64,000 nucleotides of DNA from the NCBI GenBank assembly GCA_963995505.1, contig OZ023193.1:2232001-2296000 (forward strand). Direction: 5' to 3'. Under the pieces are notes generated by a model that did not search any database, had not been told where the DNA came from, and saw nothing but the letters and a program-made list of their open reading frames with translations. Below, one piece after another: positions 1 to 13,126 of this stretch. Position 1 is the first letter of the stretch, and every line of letters begins with the position of its first letter. This DNA comes from Hypericum androsaemum (taxonomy: Eukaryota > Streptophyta > Magnoliopsida > Malpighiales > Hypericaceae). The position numbers and the translations under genes are program-made.

Positions 1-475
1 TTTGACCTTCGTTGTCGGCTCGTGCCACGTGTTCCGGTTGTTGTGTGCCACTTAACTCGTTATTGTTAATGATTCAAGTTTCGGACGAATGACTCCCACT
101 GATCAGTACGAGCAACAAAACTATCCGGTCCGACCAAAAAATGAGCTATTCAATCGCACCCCATTTTTCTCCCAAAAAAATGGATAATTGTTTAGGTAAC
201 ATGTCCCAGTCAAAATTCATGGTCGGCTTCACGAAAAAACAAATCTTCGTCGCCATCATTATTTGACTATCGGGTGCATGAAGTGGCAACATTTGATTGA
301 GCTACGTGGTCCTCCTGTATTGTCTCAATAACATATTATTACCCATTAAAAGACTACACCAAATGTGCACAAGTACATTAGTGCACAAGTACATTACACC
401 TATCGTATTGTTACGCACTATAATTCTCTTAAACATGGCAAACAATATTCGATTATCAAAATAACAAACACTACT

Positions 476-955
476 AGATCTAGACCTGACCACGGTTCAA
501 ATTTGGACGAATTCGAATTTGAATTCATCAAAATATTAAACCATATTCAATTCTTCACAAGACGAATCGAATACGAATTATGAATTTTCAAATTCGAATT
601 GAATTCGAATCGAGTTATAATCGAATTCAAATCGAATTATAACCGAATTATAATTGAATTATAACCGAATTTTTCCCTCTCAAATCTTCCCATTTTATTT
701 GAATTTTGTAACATATATTATTATTATATGTACATGAATTTGAATCGAATTTAACACGAATTTAACTCGAATCAAATTTTTGAATCAAATTCGAATTAAA
801 TTCGCCAGTTATGCGAATTATAAATATCTTGAACCGTATTCAATTCGTTTTATGCCGAATTCGAATCGAATTATTGACGAATCGAATCGAATTTTTAACG
901 AATCGAATCGAATCGAATCACGAATCAAATTCAATTCATGGCCAGATCGTCTCAA
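476..955. repeat. Degenerate GAATTCGAAT-rich repeat unit
   Basis: The stretch is built almost entirely from imperfect GAATTCGAAT/ATTCGAAT words on both strands, with no credible reading frame. Its outer ends are weakly inverted (GACCTGACCACG on the left, CATGGCCAGATC on the right). The same composition and the same GATCTGGCCA-like end recur at 61412-62530, so it is a dispersed repeat of unknown class, probably a decayed inverted-repeat transposon. No target-site duplication was found. Confidence 0.5.
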
Positions 956-1644
956 CCCGTTACCGATGTTGGAGTATAGCTAATCTAATATTTACTTAAA
1001 GCAGCAACGGATAATTTTGCTAGAGCTGCAATATATAGGACCCGCCAAGCGATTGAGCTTCAGGCTCCTTATACTTTACAAAATTGATTTTTTTAAAAAA
1101 TAATAGATTGTGTCAGGCATGTTTGTACGATATTATATTTCATTTCAAATGGTACTTATAATTATTGTACTGTTGTAACAAAAATATCTCAAGTCGCCAA
1201 GAAAACGTTTAGGTCGTGGCCGTGGAAATGAAAAACGTTTATTGTTGCCAGTAATGAAGGTAGAAAATCTTACTTCCATCGACCGACCATAATATTAAGG
1301 CTTAATACTAGTATTAAAAAGAGCAACAAGCCCTAATTTTTTTTCTCCCTCTCTTGAACATAATCACGAATGTCGAAGATTTTATGTACAACCCGTGATC
1401 AATTTCAAAGGCATAAACGTATTTCCTTCGACGTTTCAAACATTCTAGGAGACAAAATTGAAAGCTAGCAATGTCGTCCGACGCACCCCAGCAAGAAAAA
1501 AATTGGCCATTAACGTACAAGTTTTTGATGGAAAGTTTCCCTCTCACGTACAAGTTTCGAACAATGTAGACATGTGAGCAGAGGAAAAGAGGGTGGTAAA
1601 CACATTGCATTTTCCGTTACCTAGGGCTGTTTGGTAAAGCAATC
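956..1644. other. Intergenic, 3' flank of the PAC2 gene
   Basis: AT-rich DNA between the left-end repeat and the stop codon of the proteasome chaperone gene on the minus strand. It should contain the 3' UTR of that gene. I see no other gene or repeat structure in it. Confidence 0.5.
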
Positions 1645-3773
1645 CTAGAACATTGACATATCCGGTGGCGGCCCGTATACTGTTCTCCATGAAAACGGAA
1701 TAACCCATTTGCCGCCCTCATCCCCTGAAACAATTATCGGCAGAATCAGTCACTCTATGTCGTGTGCGTTCGGACTCCAACTGCGAAATGCATGAATTTT
1801 ACTACAAACACACAGATACAAAACCATTCCTAGACCTTAGTAGCATGACCTTTTTTTTTTGGTCGAGTTAGTAGCAGCATGACCTTACGCAACATAAATC
1901 ACCTGCAAACCATCTTTTGAAGGAAATGCAGGAAACTCACCATTAGTGTTATTGCAGTTCAGACCTTCGAGTTTGCTAACCGCCTCGGCCAAATGAAAAG
2001 CATCACTTGTGTTATCTCCTTCGGAGCAGTAACATAGTAAGCATGTTGCTTTCAAGCCTTTTGCCTGTTTGAACAACCAAAAATCTCATTTGAGTAAAGG
2101 GTCTAGAGTATAAGATTATGATATCAACAGAAAAGGAGAAGATATCAAATTATGAAGCTTTCTGTATAAGTGGAGAGAAGAAGATGAGTCATATATAAAT
2201 GTGCAAAGAAAAAGTTGAGCATTCTAGAAGTCCCTGTATTTGATAGGAACAGTTGAGTATTGAATTCTGAGTAAAATTGCAAACACCATCAGAATATCTA
2301 TACAGAATTTTTGGAACTGCTTTGGTGGGCAAGGATAAACTGACAAAGCCCCAAGCTAGAGACTAAATTAAGTACCTTCAAACATGAAAATAGAGCAGCA
2401 AAAGGCAAGCTTGGGTAATAATTTTCATCTTCTAGCTCATCTTCAAATGGCAAACTGTTTTCCTCCCTGCCACTTCCTTCAGCCAAAGAAGTCAGGTACT
2501 CCCAAGCCATCTGTGTCGGTTGATATTCTTGCAGCCTCTTCCACCCAAATTGCTCGCAATGAGCATCTGATCCATTGGGATTGGTGCTAGACAGGTAAAA
2601 TATCTGCAAGCCACTGAACCCTTGGCCAAATGACAAAGCATCACATAAAAAACCACCAGCAGCTATAGTCTACCAGGGGAGCATCCAGTTAAGAAAATAT
2701 GTCGCACGCAATTTCACAGCAAGGATTGACATACGCCAATCCTCATATCCTCGACCGCATATCATGAGAAACCAGAAATCACTTTTTATCTTGCAAGTCT
2801 AGCACATGTATCAACAACTAAAATCGAAAAGCAGAGGCTAGTGAACCCAATAATCTTTCACAGCCATGGTTGGTAAGTTGAGATGAGAGCGTTTCTCTGG
2901 CAATAAAGTGTTGGAAATTGCAAATTACAGCAAAAAAGGAAGACGGTTCAGCTTACCTTGACATGTCAATGTTCCGCCACCTCCCAAACTCCAGGCCGGA
3001 GAGTAAGACAACGTGTTTCTTTCCACTGGAAGCAGCAAAATTTGCTACATTTCTTGCAAAGTCAACCATCATTCCCTGCATTCAAAAACCTCCTCAACAC
3101 CTCGAAGCAAAATTTTAACAACAACCATACCAATTACAGACACCTTTATCGACATAAATAGCAAGTAGGTCTCCTGACAACCTGTAATCGAGCCTGAGCC
3201 AAGTGGCTGATTCTAGGTTAACTAATGATATATTCGAAACCGACTACTCAAACTTAACCTACCAACTCGTCCCTAAATTAACGAAATCACGGCAGCTTAC
3301 CCGAACGACAGGTGACCGTTGCTGGACGAAGGTGATGCCATTGGCGGGCGAGTCATAAACTGGTTAAGCAAGAGAACAACAAAATCACATTTAAGCATCC
3401 GCCAAAGCATTACCACTAGATTAACGAAATACCTAAATCGATAAAGGCGGATAATTAGAGAAGAACCTTCCAGAGGGAGCGCGAGGTTTCCCGGGGGAGA
3501 CGGGCGATACGCGTCGTTCCCGACGCAGGGGAGAAGGCTAGGGTCATCCAAGTAGCCGATCCTCTCCGCCTTGGTCGACGACACCAGGAGATCCACCGCC
3601 AGCTGTCCTACGTTCCCGATCGACAGCGCCGGCTTCCATTTTTTTCCAAACAGAAACAATAATCATTTAGTTGTAAATTCCTGAGAAAATGGAAGAAGAC
3701 GGAATTTAGCTACCAGAATAAGCGTCGAGCAGGAAGCGTGAGCGGATTTTCCATCTTCAGCTACGAATTCCAT
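1645..3773 (-). CDS. PSMG2: Proteasome assembly chaperone 2 (PAC2/PSMG2 family), 7 exons
   Basis: Seen: joined exons 3773-3714, 3632-3467, 3359-3301, 3075-2957, 2613-2376, 2064-1941 and 1724-1645 give an unbroken 281-residue protein, the usual family length. It starts MEFVAEDGK; the PAC2-type core follows with PALSIGNVGQLAVDLLVSS and GYLDDPSLLPCVGNDAY (about residues 21-60). A DELEDENYYPSLPFAALF segment and a C-terminal GPPPDMSMF tail match plant PAC2 proteins. Known: PAC2 pairs with PAC1 and scaffolds alpha-ring formation of the 20S proteasome core. All introns are GT-AG and keep frame, so the gene looks intact. Several TGGGCC boxes lie just upstream (3928-4023), fitting a constitutively expressed gene. 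The short 59 bp third exon is easy to miss but is needed for frame. It stands alone, with no linked proteasome gene nearby. Confidence 0.93.
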
Positions 3774-3927
3774 CTCCCAATGAGCTAGGGTTTAGTGAAA
3801 AGCTTAGCCGGGAGGAAGTCAACTGTCAGCTGCGCTTAAAACGCTGCGTTTTGTGGTTTGAGGTTTAGTGTCGGTGTTGCGTTTTGAAGTTGGGTTTCGG
3901 AAGTTGGCTTGGGGGAGAAGGAAGACG

Positions 3928-4023
3928 TGGGCCGAGCTTTGGATCGACTTGTGAATGGGCCTTCTTGGGCCTCTTATAAGTTAGTACTCTTTGAGTGGGT
4001 TAGGCTTTGGCTTATTTGGCCCA
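3928..4023. promoter_or_regulatory. Cluster of four site II (TGGGCC/GGCCCA) boxes
   Basis: TGGGCC occurs at 3928, 3956 and 3966, and its complement GGCCCA at 4018, within 100 bases and 155-250 bases upstream of the PAC2 start codon. Site II elements bind TCP factors and are common in plant housekeeping promoters. The assignment to this gene is inferred from position. Confidence 0.5.
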
Positions 4024-4392
4024 TTAATTGAAGAAGCTATTATGTAGCTTGGAGTTTTGGTGTATATGTTATGTTTATAACTAAACGTGACAATTTTCTC
4101 AAATTCATTATTTATTCTTTAGTTTATTTTTAGTGTATGTATGGTAACAACTAACAAGACTCGAGCTTTTTTACATTCCATCATATTTCACGTCCAAAAA
4201 TGGCTACTTTGGTCTCACATTACATACGAACAGCTATACTTAGAATCACTTGGGTAAACAATGGCTCGTCTATGTTACACTACTCGTGTAATTATTATTA
4301 TTTTGGCTATCTTTTTATTCACTGAATAATATTTTTGTGCAATTTTACTTATTAAAAAACCTCCCCAAGTAATGTCAATTATTGATTAGGAC

Positions 4393-4860
4393 CAGGGTTT
4401 TTAAATATGTCGGACCGCAATTCGGTACAAGAAGCATACCGGAATTGGCCCAAAAAATATCAACCTTACGAACCGCCCAAAATCCGATCGGACCGGGCTG
4501 TTCGTCCAAAATAACGGGTTCGTATTTTCTGGTTTGTAAGGTTGGACCAAAAATCATAATTTTTTTATTAAAAAACTAAAAAATATGAGTTGGTCACTTG
4601 GTTTGGTCGGAAATTTCGCACAAATAAAAAAGGAAAGAGACCAAAAAAATTAAAATCAAGAAAATATTATCAATCTCCGTAGTTTCATCATGTGTTTGAT
4701 GAATTTTTGAGGTGTATATGTGATTACATATACCATTATACATATATTTTTTAATGGTGTTTAAAAAAATTCAGTCCGACCGGTAGTTCAACTGGTCAGA
4801 CTGGTCGATCTGAGATTCGGCCCAAACTCCGGGTCGACCTCCGGGTCGTATTTGAAAATC
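4393..4860. mobile_element. Mutator-like MITE, GGTCCGACC family, 11 bp TSD
   Basis: The 11 bp duplication TTGATTAGGAC flanks the element at 4382-4392 and 4861-4871. The ends resemble other family members: a GGTTTTTAAA-TATG-TCGGACCG left end and a CGACCTCCGGGTCG right end close to TTTGAAAA. There is no coding capacity. The long TSD points to the Mutator superfamily; no transposase is present, so mobility would have been in trans. Confidence 0.75.
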
Positions 4861-5020
4861 TTGATTAGGACTAACACTAGCATCCAAGCAAATTTGGAAA
4901 ATGTCAACATGTTTATCTTGCATTTGAAAGATTTGGTATTGCATATATAATAGACAGGGAATTAAAAGGAACGATGACCCCTTCACCAAAAAATCTTAAT
5001 GGCTAACTTTGACTTATTAT

Positions 5021-5369
5021 CATTGTTTTAAAAAATTATAATCAGACCACGACTTGATACTAAAGCCAGATCGTTTTATACCAAAACCTAAAAGATAGTT
5101 GGACCATATTCAATGTCCCGAATTTCTGTTGGAAATGATTTTTTTAGAATTTTATTAAATGAAAAGGTGATTAAACTAAGATTTTGATATTTTGTAAGTG
5201 GTAAATTTTGCAAAAAATAGAAGATATTTAAAATAACTTTTCATCTTAATGCTAAATATAATTAATAATATAATATTTTTAAAATATCCGATCCGACCAA
5301 CAATCGAACCGGTCATATAAAAAACGGAAAAAATTTGCGTCAATTACCGGTCCATTTTTTAAAACATCG
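5021..5369. mobile_element. Mutator-like MITE, GGTCCGACC family, degenerate
   Basis: Starts CATTGTTTTAAAAAATT and ends TTTTTTAAAACATCG, an inverted pair, with CTTATTAT duplicated at 5013-5020 and 5370-5377. Near the right end it carries GATCCGACCAACAATCGAACCG, split here as GATCCGACC and GAACCGGTC, as in the other family members. It is short, without coding sequence, and older looking than the copy at 4393. Confidence 0.65.
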
Positions 5370-5377
5370 CTTATTAT

Positions 5378-8300
5378 TAGACGATGGGCCTATAATTACA
5401 GGGGACATGTCAGATTTGGGTAACCATTTCCGGTGTTATCCACCCATATCTCGTTAATGTATCTTGTCTATGGTTAATTAGACGGAGATTATCACCAATT
5501 ATAGTGACCTGTAAAAGCCGAGCCACCTGTCCTTCAACATACAGTTTTGATCTTGTTTGATGCGTAATAATTCGGAAGCCAGAGACCACTTGTCTCGCCC
5601 CGAAGCAACTTATTGATCTTAGTACTATTGATCTTGATTAGTTTCTTGATCGTGGTCAAGTTGGGGTTGTGTACGTATACAAACGAAATTTTAAAGAGCG
5701 ATGGAGGAGGTAAGCACGGGTCCAAGGAGGAAAAGAAGTTGTACCGGATCGAGAGATGTATTGTGAAAAATATCTCTATCTAGTAGCATATATTATTAGA
5801 TAGTTGTTATATCTTTTGATCATTTTTAAATAATGATCAATACTTAATAAGAAGTGTATTCGTATACATTTAACGTGAATTTTTTGTAGGTAATAACCGT
5901 ATAAGAAAACAATGATCAACTACACTATTGCTAGGATTAACTGTACAATGGATTTTGTCTCGTCGTAATGATTGGAGATGGTGGGCCTAATTAATAACAG
6001 ATGCATCGTTATGCGCATATTGCTTGTCCCTTTCGTTTGGGAAGTGAGAGACATTGCCAAGACAAAAATACTTTGGGAGATAATTATGTCCTCCAATTTT
6101 AGCTACCCTCAGATAATTGCAAAAGGATGCTCAATGATTTGATTTGAAGTTTTGGTGACTGATATTTTGCTCTTTTCTTGGGCATGGAATGCATTGGTAA
6201 TAGACCACTTTAGTTAGTGCATCACATAAATGCACTAGGATTTTTTTAAACATAAAATATTATTATACATCATTAAAATTGTATGTGTACAAATACACTA
6301 CACATCAATAGATATTCAATTATTTAATAATAATTATTACTAGATAATTAATATCTTCTATATTTTTTTGTGGAATAATATCTTCTATATTAAACTAGCT
6401 CATTCAACATAATTCACCTAGCCACGGCATTACTCCCTTCTATGTATTATCTTACGCAAATTTACTTTTAAAAAGTCTGAGCCATCCCCGTCTCATGACG
6501 AGAATAATCTCTCTCCTATAACCCTAGTCTTCATATGGGAGTTCTCCTTTTGTCCAAATGTCTGGGCTCTCTCCACATGTTGTTAATCACATATTTCAAG
6601 TCGTTTAAATAAAATTAGTACAAGAAGGCTGTGAAATGTGAAGTTTATGGATCCATTGAAATTAATGATAAGAATCGGGTAATTGTGTTCATCTTGCATG
6701 TCTAAGTAACCAAAATCACGAGCACTCAATACGTAATCTTGTCAACTACATAATTACAAACCTCCTTAATCACATTATCGTATTATTGTATATTCAATTC
6801 TCTTGATGTATCTTATGTAATATTGTTATTATCAAATATAATAAAATATTTATTAACTCGTCGCCCATCGAAAAAGATGTATCAGATTTTTTTTTTAAAT
6901 AAGCTTTCGGATCGATACAATTTTAGCAAAATGTAAACAAATGCCGTAGATCAGAACGTGTCCAACAACTGTACTTTGAAGTATTCTTTGAGGTGGATAC
7001 TTGTACATCGATTCTGGACGACATATGTACATGATGCGCTAATTAATTAAATTTAAAACTTCTTGCTTGGGTGACCTGTATGGTTTTATTAGGTTGCTTG
7101 ATATGTTACCTCCGCGGCTAGTTACGAGGCAGTCGAAGGTCCCAATTTATTAAAATTGTTTTTTTTTCGAAACCATCTAATATTTGAATATTTAGTGGAT
7201 CGATTAATTCAAATTCAAATCAGATATAATTTTTAAATAGTGACAAAATTCTTCCACGAATATTTAACATTGATGTGTTCCCACGAACACGGACTCAATA
7301 TCTTTTTGTTACGATAAAACAATTGTCGGTCGATCTAAATAATAACTACTCATTACAATGAAATAGTTGTAACCTGTAAGGATACAAGCATATATAATTA
7401 TTAGGATGCTTCCATTACCGAGATTCGATCCTTTAATTAATTTCCGACAAATGTTAAACAATAAGATGGGTTATTTTGCTCTTAGGGAGGGGAACTTGTT
7501 CGATGAACACCAGCAAATCCAACTTCTCATTTATTTAAACAGGCTTTAGTCTGTACAGATCACCACCCTGTTTAATTAAGTATTATATGGATTAATACTC
7601 AATTAGCCTACAGATGCGCATGTTTGAGGTAGCTAGCAGGGTGGTTAATTATAATTAAGTAAAGATTAATGGTACGTCATCCTATTATCAACGTGTAGAT
7701 CTGCCAGATTTACCATTAATAATTCATTTCTAAATACAAGATTAAGCAAAAACTACGTACGTATCCAACTGAGTCAACTCATCCTTAATTGGTGTCGTGG
7801 CCACAGGCCGTGTGCCTAATAGTTGATGCCCAGCCAACGGAACTTACACTAAGATGACACTAAATAAAGTATAACCAATTTTATTTTATAAGTAAAAAAT
7901 GTACTGTCAACAAATCCAATTGTTTTAAAATTTTGGAGTAAAGAAAAAAATCTAACATAATATCAAAACAAGTTAATATCATACTCGTTGTTGTCCTCTC
8001 ACATGATCCTCATTCATAATAAATCGTCTCATGCGAAAGATCATTTTGCCTATCGATACAAAGTATGTACCAATTTAAGGAGATACAAGGCTCAAACTTT
8101 GGTATGGTGTAAAATTTGTCAAAAAAATTATACATCGTTTCATTAAGAATATACTAATCTGAGCACTTCGAATTGTTCCCCTCTCGCCAGCTTAACTTTC
8201 AACGGTCATTGATTGGGGAAAGTAAATGCATGCATGTTCCTTGAAAAGTGATTTTGTCAAGATTATCTCTAATTATTATATAACACAAAGCGCCAAGTGT

Positions 8301-11300
8301 TAATCCACCGTAATGGAGAGAATTAATTATCAAGTTTTCATTAACTTTGTGTACTAGCTAGCTAGTTACAACAACCTTTCCTTTACTTCCTTTTAATTAC
8401 CTTTTGCCGGTTATTGTTTATCCGTTAATATGCTTCAGCAGATATGAGACAAGATTTCATGAGCTTTAGATGCACTTTTATTTTAGCTAGTAAATGAGTC
8501 ACCCAATTAATTAATATTAATTTGGCACGTAACACTATCAACCTTCGCCAAGATCTTTTTAAATAACATGCTTCAAAAAATCTACCCAAAACGATGGACC
8601 TTTTAAAGTGCATGTGGCATAATTTATATATCAATATAATAATTATAATCTTCACATTCAACCAAAAATTTGGAAAAATAATATTTAATTTTTCAAAATT
8701 ATAAATAAGTTCACCACTATTGAAACTAACAATGTGATAATCTCAACGATAACCAGTACGCCAAATATTTGAGGTCGATATATATACTCTCTTATTGTAA
8801 TTGGTAAAAGGAACTACAGTCGATATTAAGCATTTATGTAAGTTGTTGGCGTGGTACGGAAGTCAACCCATTGGTTTTGATTTTGTTGCTCAATCACATT
8901 TATTTTCAAGATGGACTATTTTTATTAGAATAGGACCCAATACGGCAATACCCAATTATTTCTTTCCTCTGATAAATACTATAAAAACGAATATAATATC
9001 GTTAGCTTTTTCTCGTAACAAAAATATTATTGCCAATCCCATTATCATGAATTGTATTAATTACATATCAATTATAAACCAGATCGTTTCGTCATGCCTA
9101 CGTTGTACAATCTGAGCGGAACACGTGTCCTCTAATAATCCTTTGGGTTTCCGAATCACTACGTGGCCAAGGTTACGGATAGTGTTGGGTTATTACTATT
9201 AGGGGCGGGGAACGGTTACGTGGCCGTTATCGGAAGGGCTGCGACGTCGTTTTCGTCTAGTGCAGGTGTCAGCCAATAGTCGAACGTTGACGTTTTGGGG
9301 GACGCTTGGAAAATATTATAATATTGTTTGGGCCAAAAAGACGGCTCGGGAGCGCCACGTAATTCAAGATTTTCCATTATAGTGGGGAAGTACACTGAGC
9401 GTTATGGGTGACCAACTTTGTGAGACTTTGTGCAATTCGATTTCAAAAGGAAGTATGACTTTAAAAAACAAGATTTAAATTCATTGTACTTCAAGTTATT
9501 GCTTTGTGATTTTGGGTTCTTTCGCCATCTGAGAGATTTTACTAAAATGACAATTGATTTATATCTGTTAATCTAGTTATTTGAGTTAGTATATATGTTA
9601 TGTCACATCAATAATTTTATAGAATAACATATCTCTTTATAAATTTGAAAAAAAAGACAAACTCTGTAACTCTAGAATTGAAATCTAGACTAAGAGAACA
9701 ATGAGAGTTTGTGCAATGATAAAAGACTTGGATTTAGTTAGGAAGATTTTTTTATAAGTAAATTTTATTAATAGTATTATTTACATCTTATTTAGTGTAA
9801 AATATTTTCTGACAAAGTTGCGATCGCTAATTTCGTCGGGTTCAATTTTTACTAATGTTAAAAAATATTATTGAAAAAACTACCTCTAAATAGGACCAAA
9901 AAGTGCTCGACTTAAAATACATATATTTCATAAAAAACTGGAGTGGGAGGAGATAACTAGTGTCCAGATCGAAAGTCAATGATATGTAACGTGGATAAGA
10001 TAATAATTAATAAATTGCATCTTTGATATACAAAAAGTTTTCTCGTGCCAATTGTCTGCTGCTACTACGTCTTAATCATAGGGATACTAGACAACGTTTA
10101 GGATAAATTTTGGCCCAAAAAGTCAAGGAAATTTGATAAATAATAATTGGGACATAGCAGTACATGCATGTGAAATTAATTCCATTCCGGGAAGTACAAA
10201 AACAGCACCAGACGTGGATTTGCTTCAAGTTCTTGAAACGTTACCATAATTCCATAAATACTCATGCATATCGTTTCTTTCGTTTCATATAAATCCGGGG
10301 GTTGTCCCACTTGAAATAACGATTCTTATGTATGTACGGGATATCATGATATATCTTGGCCCTACATTATGCTTATTTTTGCTGAGATTACCGCAAATCC
10401 GACAAATTTAGTTTTTTGGTATAAGGTAGATTTGTTTATAAGTATTGAAAATTCATAAATTTATTATTTTAGGTTTTAAGAGAAATATAAAGATTTTAAT
10501 ATTATCATTGATTAATCAGGTGGTCCATTGTTTCTCATATCATTTTCATATCATGACACATTGATAAAACTAAAATTCATAAAAATTAGTTTTGTTTGAA
10601 GAGTCATGTCTTCATTAATACATTGTTATCAGGATTCGAAGATAATAATAGCAAGATTCTGTAAATGTACCCGATGTGGCCCCCGTGGATAGAGTCCCCG
10701 TCGGAAAACAATAAGCAATGACCCAAACATTGACGAAAACAACTCACGGCACGAAGAAACGACATCGTTTTCCCATCTGCCCAGGAAGCCAAACAAAAGA
10801 AACAAACGTGACCTTTTTAGACAATGTCAAAAGTCAATGCCTTCCTATCCCTGGAAACAAACGTGACCCAGGAAGCCAAACCAATGTGTTTCCGGTCCCC
10901 AAAAAAATAAATAAACCGGACAGAAAAAAAAACACCATTGTGTTTAAGGCTTGGCAGCTAATCACGTACAATGAATCAATTTTCCCAGTTAACTCTCCTC
11001 CCCTCTCCTGCCAACGTACACAAAACTTATACAGTAAATATCTTAATATTTTCGATTAAATATATTATAACATATATCAAAACGGATTGATCCCGAAATT
11101 TTTTTTAAAAAATGTATAATATTTTTTTGATAAGTTGATTAATATTATACATACGCCAAAAAATACACCAAGTGTTACAAAAGTTAGGATACAAACAAAG
11201 CATCACCACCTAACTAAGAGACTCCATATAGAGGATTAATTCTTAGTGACCCAATTCCGAAATCGAGTTCGTCTACCAAAACTATTCGTAGATCCGTAAA

Positions 11301-11540
11301 ATAATAATATGAATAAAAATTTTTCCGGTTGCACCTATCTCCTTGAAAAATGGTGCAATTTCTGATCAACCAAATTCATATTATTTAAAATTTTACTCGG
11401 TCCAACTCAAGACTCTCCGATTAATATTAATATGCATACTCGAAATAACAAGCCCTAGCTGCCGTTCCCTCGTCACCGGCACAACCAGTTTCCCCGTTTG
11501 TAAAGCTTACGCAATTCCCTGGCCACGCGTCTCCCTCCCG
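5378..11540. other. Long AT-rich intergenic region
   Basis: Six kilobases without a gene I can support; short open frames here have no recognisable motif and atypical composition. A GC-richer island at about 9112-9365 holds several ACGTG cores (see findings). At 10780-10890 the phrases AGGAAGCCAAAC and AACAAACGTGACC each occur twice within 90 bases, a small local duplication. The last part must include the promoter of the WD40 gene. Confidence 0.5.
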
Positions 11541-11562
11541 CAACCACACATTCCCGCACTTG

Positions 11563-11640
11563 TGCATAAATACCCTTCCCCCCTCTCCAACTTCCCAACT
11601 ATTTCCATTCCATATTAAATCCCTCTCTCTCTAAATACTA
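11563..11640 (+). promoter_or_regulatory. Likely core promoter and CT-rich leader of the WD40 gene
   Basis: A TATA-like CATAAATACC lies at 11565-11574, about 130 bases before the start codon, followed by a pyrimidine-rich stretch (CCCTCTCTCTCT near 11621) typical of plant initiators and 5' leaders. Assigned by position only. Confidence 0.35.
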
Positions 11641-11701
11641 CCCTTTTTTTAATACAAAACGCACCCTAAACTTCTTCCCACTTCTCAATTTAAACCCCAC
11701 A

Positions 11702-13126
11702 ATGACCATGGTGATGGCCAAAGGAACGGACAATAACTATAATCACAGCCGCCGTCAAACGTTCGGGGCCCTCCTGGACTCACCGGAAGACAGCTCCTCC
11801 GGTGGAAGCACGAACGACACCAGCCAAACTCCTGCCCGGTCCTCCGATTCCTCTTCAAGCCCAAGAAACTCCTACTACTATAACTATAACCAGACGCCAA
11901 GCAGCAGCGGTGACGTGTCCCCGACCCCGAGTTATTACAATAGTCCCGGCTATAACCACCTCTTGTCTCCTTACAGCCACCCTTCTCCTTACACCAAGTC
12001 CCCGTGGATGCAGAGCCTCTCCGGGAACAACGACACGGGGCTCATCGGGTCCATCGTCCGAGAGGAAGGCCACGTGTACTCCCTCGCGGCGGCCGGTGGG
12101 TTCCTCTACTCCGGCTCCGACAGCAAGAATATAAGGGTGTGGAAGAACATGAAGGACTACTCCGGGTTCAAGTCGGGTAGCGGGCTGGTTAAGGCCATTG
12201 TTGTTTACAAGGGCAAGATCTTCACGGGCCACCAGGACGGGAAGATCCGCGTCTGGAGGACGACGCCCGACGACGTCGTGTCCTACAAGCGCGCGGGGAC
12301 CCTCCCGACGTTCAAGGAGACGATAAAGGCTTCGGTGAACCCGAAGAACTACGTGGAGGTGAGGCGGAAGAAGACCGCGTTAAGGATAAAGCACTACGAC
12401 GCCGTCTCGTGCATGAGTTTAAACGAGGAGCTAGGGCTGCTCTACTCTGGGTCGTGGGACAAAACCGTCAAAGTGTGGAGGGTAAAAAGGGAATACAAGT
12501 TCTTGGAGTCGATCCCCGCCCACGACGACGCGGTCAACTCGGTGGCCTCCGGGTTCGACTCGCTCGTCTTCACGGGGTCGGCCGACGGGACGGTGAAGGT
12601 GTGGAGGCGGGAGCTGGTGGGGCGGGGGACTCGCCACGTGTTGGTCCAGACGCTGATCAAGCACGACCACGCGGTGACCTCCCTCGCCGTCGACAAAGAC
12701 ACCGGGGTTGTCTACTGCGGGGCCTCCGACGGGGTCGTCAACTTCTGGGAGCGGGACAGCTGGCACCTCGCACACGGTGGGGCCCTACGGGCCCACAAAA
12801 TGGCTGTGCTCTGCCTGGCATCTGCCCCGGGCGGGCTCGTCGTTAGCGGGGGAGCTGACCGGAGCGTCTGCGTCTGGCGGAGGGAGCCAGGCGGGTCCCA
12901 CTCCTGGGTCAGCGCGCTGACCGGACACGGCGGGCCCGTCAAGTGCCTGGCCGTGGAAGAGGAGGAGGCGGAGGAGGAAGGGCGGAGGCGGTGGATCGTG
13001 TACAGCGGGAGCCTGGACCGGTCGGTGAGAGTGTGGCGCGTGTCGGGAGACGCGCTCGAGTCCCCGCCGAGGGTTTCCTCTTTTTCGTATTATTCGTCGC
13101 CGACCCAAGAAAATAGGAGGGACTAA
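11702..13126 (+). CDS. JINGUBANG-like WD40 repeat protein, intronless
   Basis: Seen: one uninterrupted 474-codon frame from ATG at 11702. Residues 1-110 are a Ser/Thr/Tyr/Asn-rich, probably disordered leader. A seven-bladed WD40 propeller follows; its blade ends read KNIRVWKN (about 143), [40 protein letters not shown] and RSVRVWRV. The C-terminus is a short Ser-rich tail. Known: this layout, a lone exon and the phrase [20 protein letters not shown] belong to the plant JINGUBANG family, whose Arabidopsis founder restrains pollen germination. The gene is very GC-rich, especially at third positions, against AT-rich flanks; this is a feature of the exon and not evidence of transfer. Two further in-frame ATGs (11708, 11714) sit close by and could also start translation. 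The seventh blade carries an acidic EEEEAEEE insertion. Confidence 0.9.
   Translation: MTMVMAKGTDNNYNHSRRQTFGALLDSPEDSSSGGSTNDTSQTPARSSDSSSSPRNSYYYNYNQTPSSSGDVSPTPSYYNSPGYNHLLSPYSHPSPYTKSPWMQSLSGNNDTGLIGSIVREEGHVYSLAAAGGFLYSGSDSKNIRVWKNMKDYSGFKSGSGLVKAIVVYKGKIFTGHQDGKIRVWRTTPDDVVSYKRAGTLPTFKETIKASVNPKNYVEVRRKKTALRIKHYDAVSCMSLNEELGLLYSGSWDKTVKVWRVKREYKFLESIPAHDDAVNSVASGFDSLVFTGSADGTVKVWRRELVGRGTRHVLVQTLIKHDHAVTSLAVDKDTGVVYCGASDGVVNFWERDSWHLAHGGALRAHKMAVLCLASAPGGLVVSGGADRSVCVWRREPGGSHSWVSALTGHGGPVKCLAVEEEEAEEEGRRRWIVYSGSLDRSVRVWRVSGDALESPPRVSSFSYYSSPTQENRRD

Noticed and set aside
7560..7670. Inverted pair CCACCCTG/CAGGGTGG as a miRNA or MITE stem
   Set aside because: Only 8 perfect bases with a loop of about 75 and no flanking duplication.
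8801..9115. 104-codon plus-strand frame
   Set aside because: Ile/Asn-rich composition expected of AT-rich non-coding DNA; no family motif.
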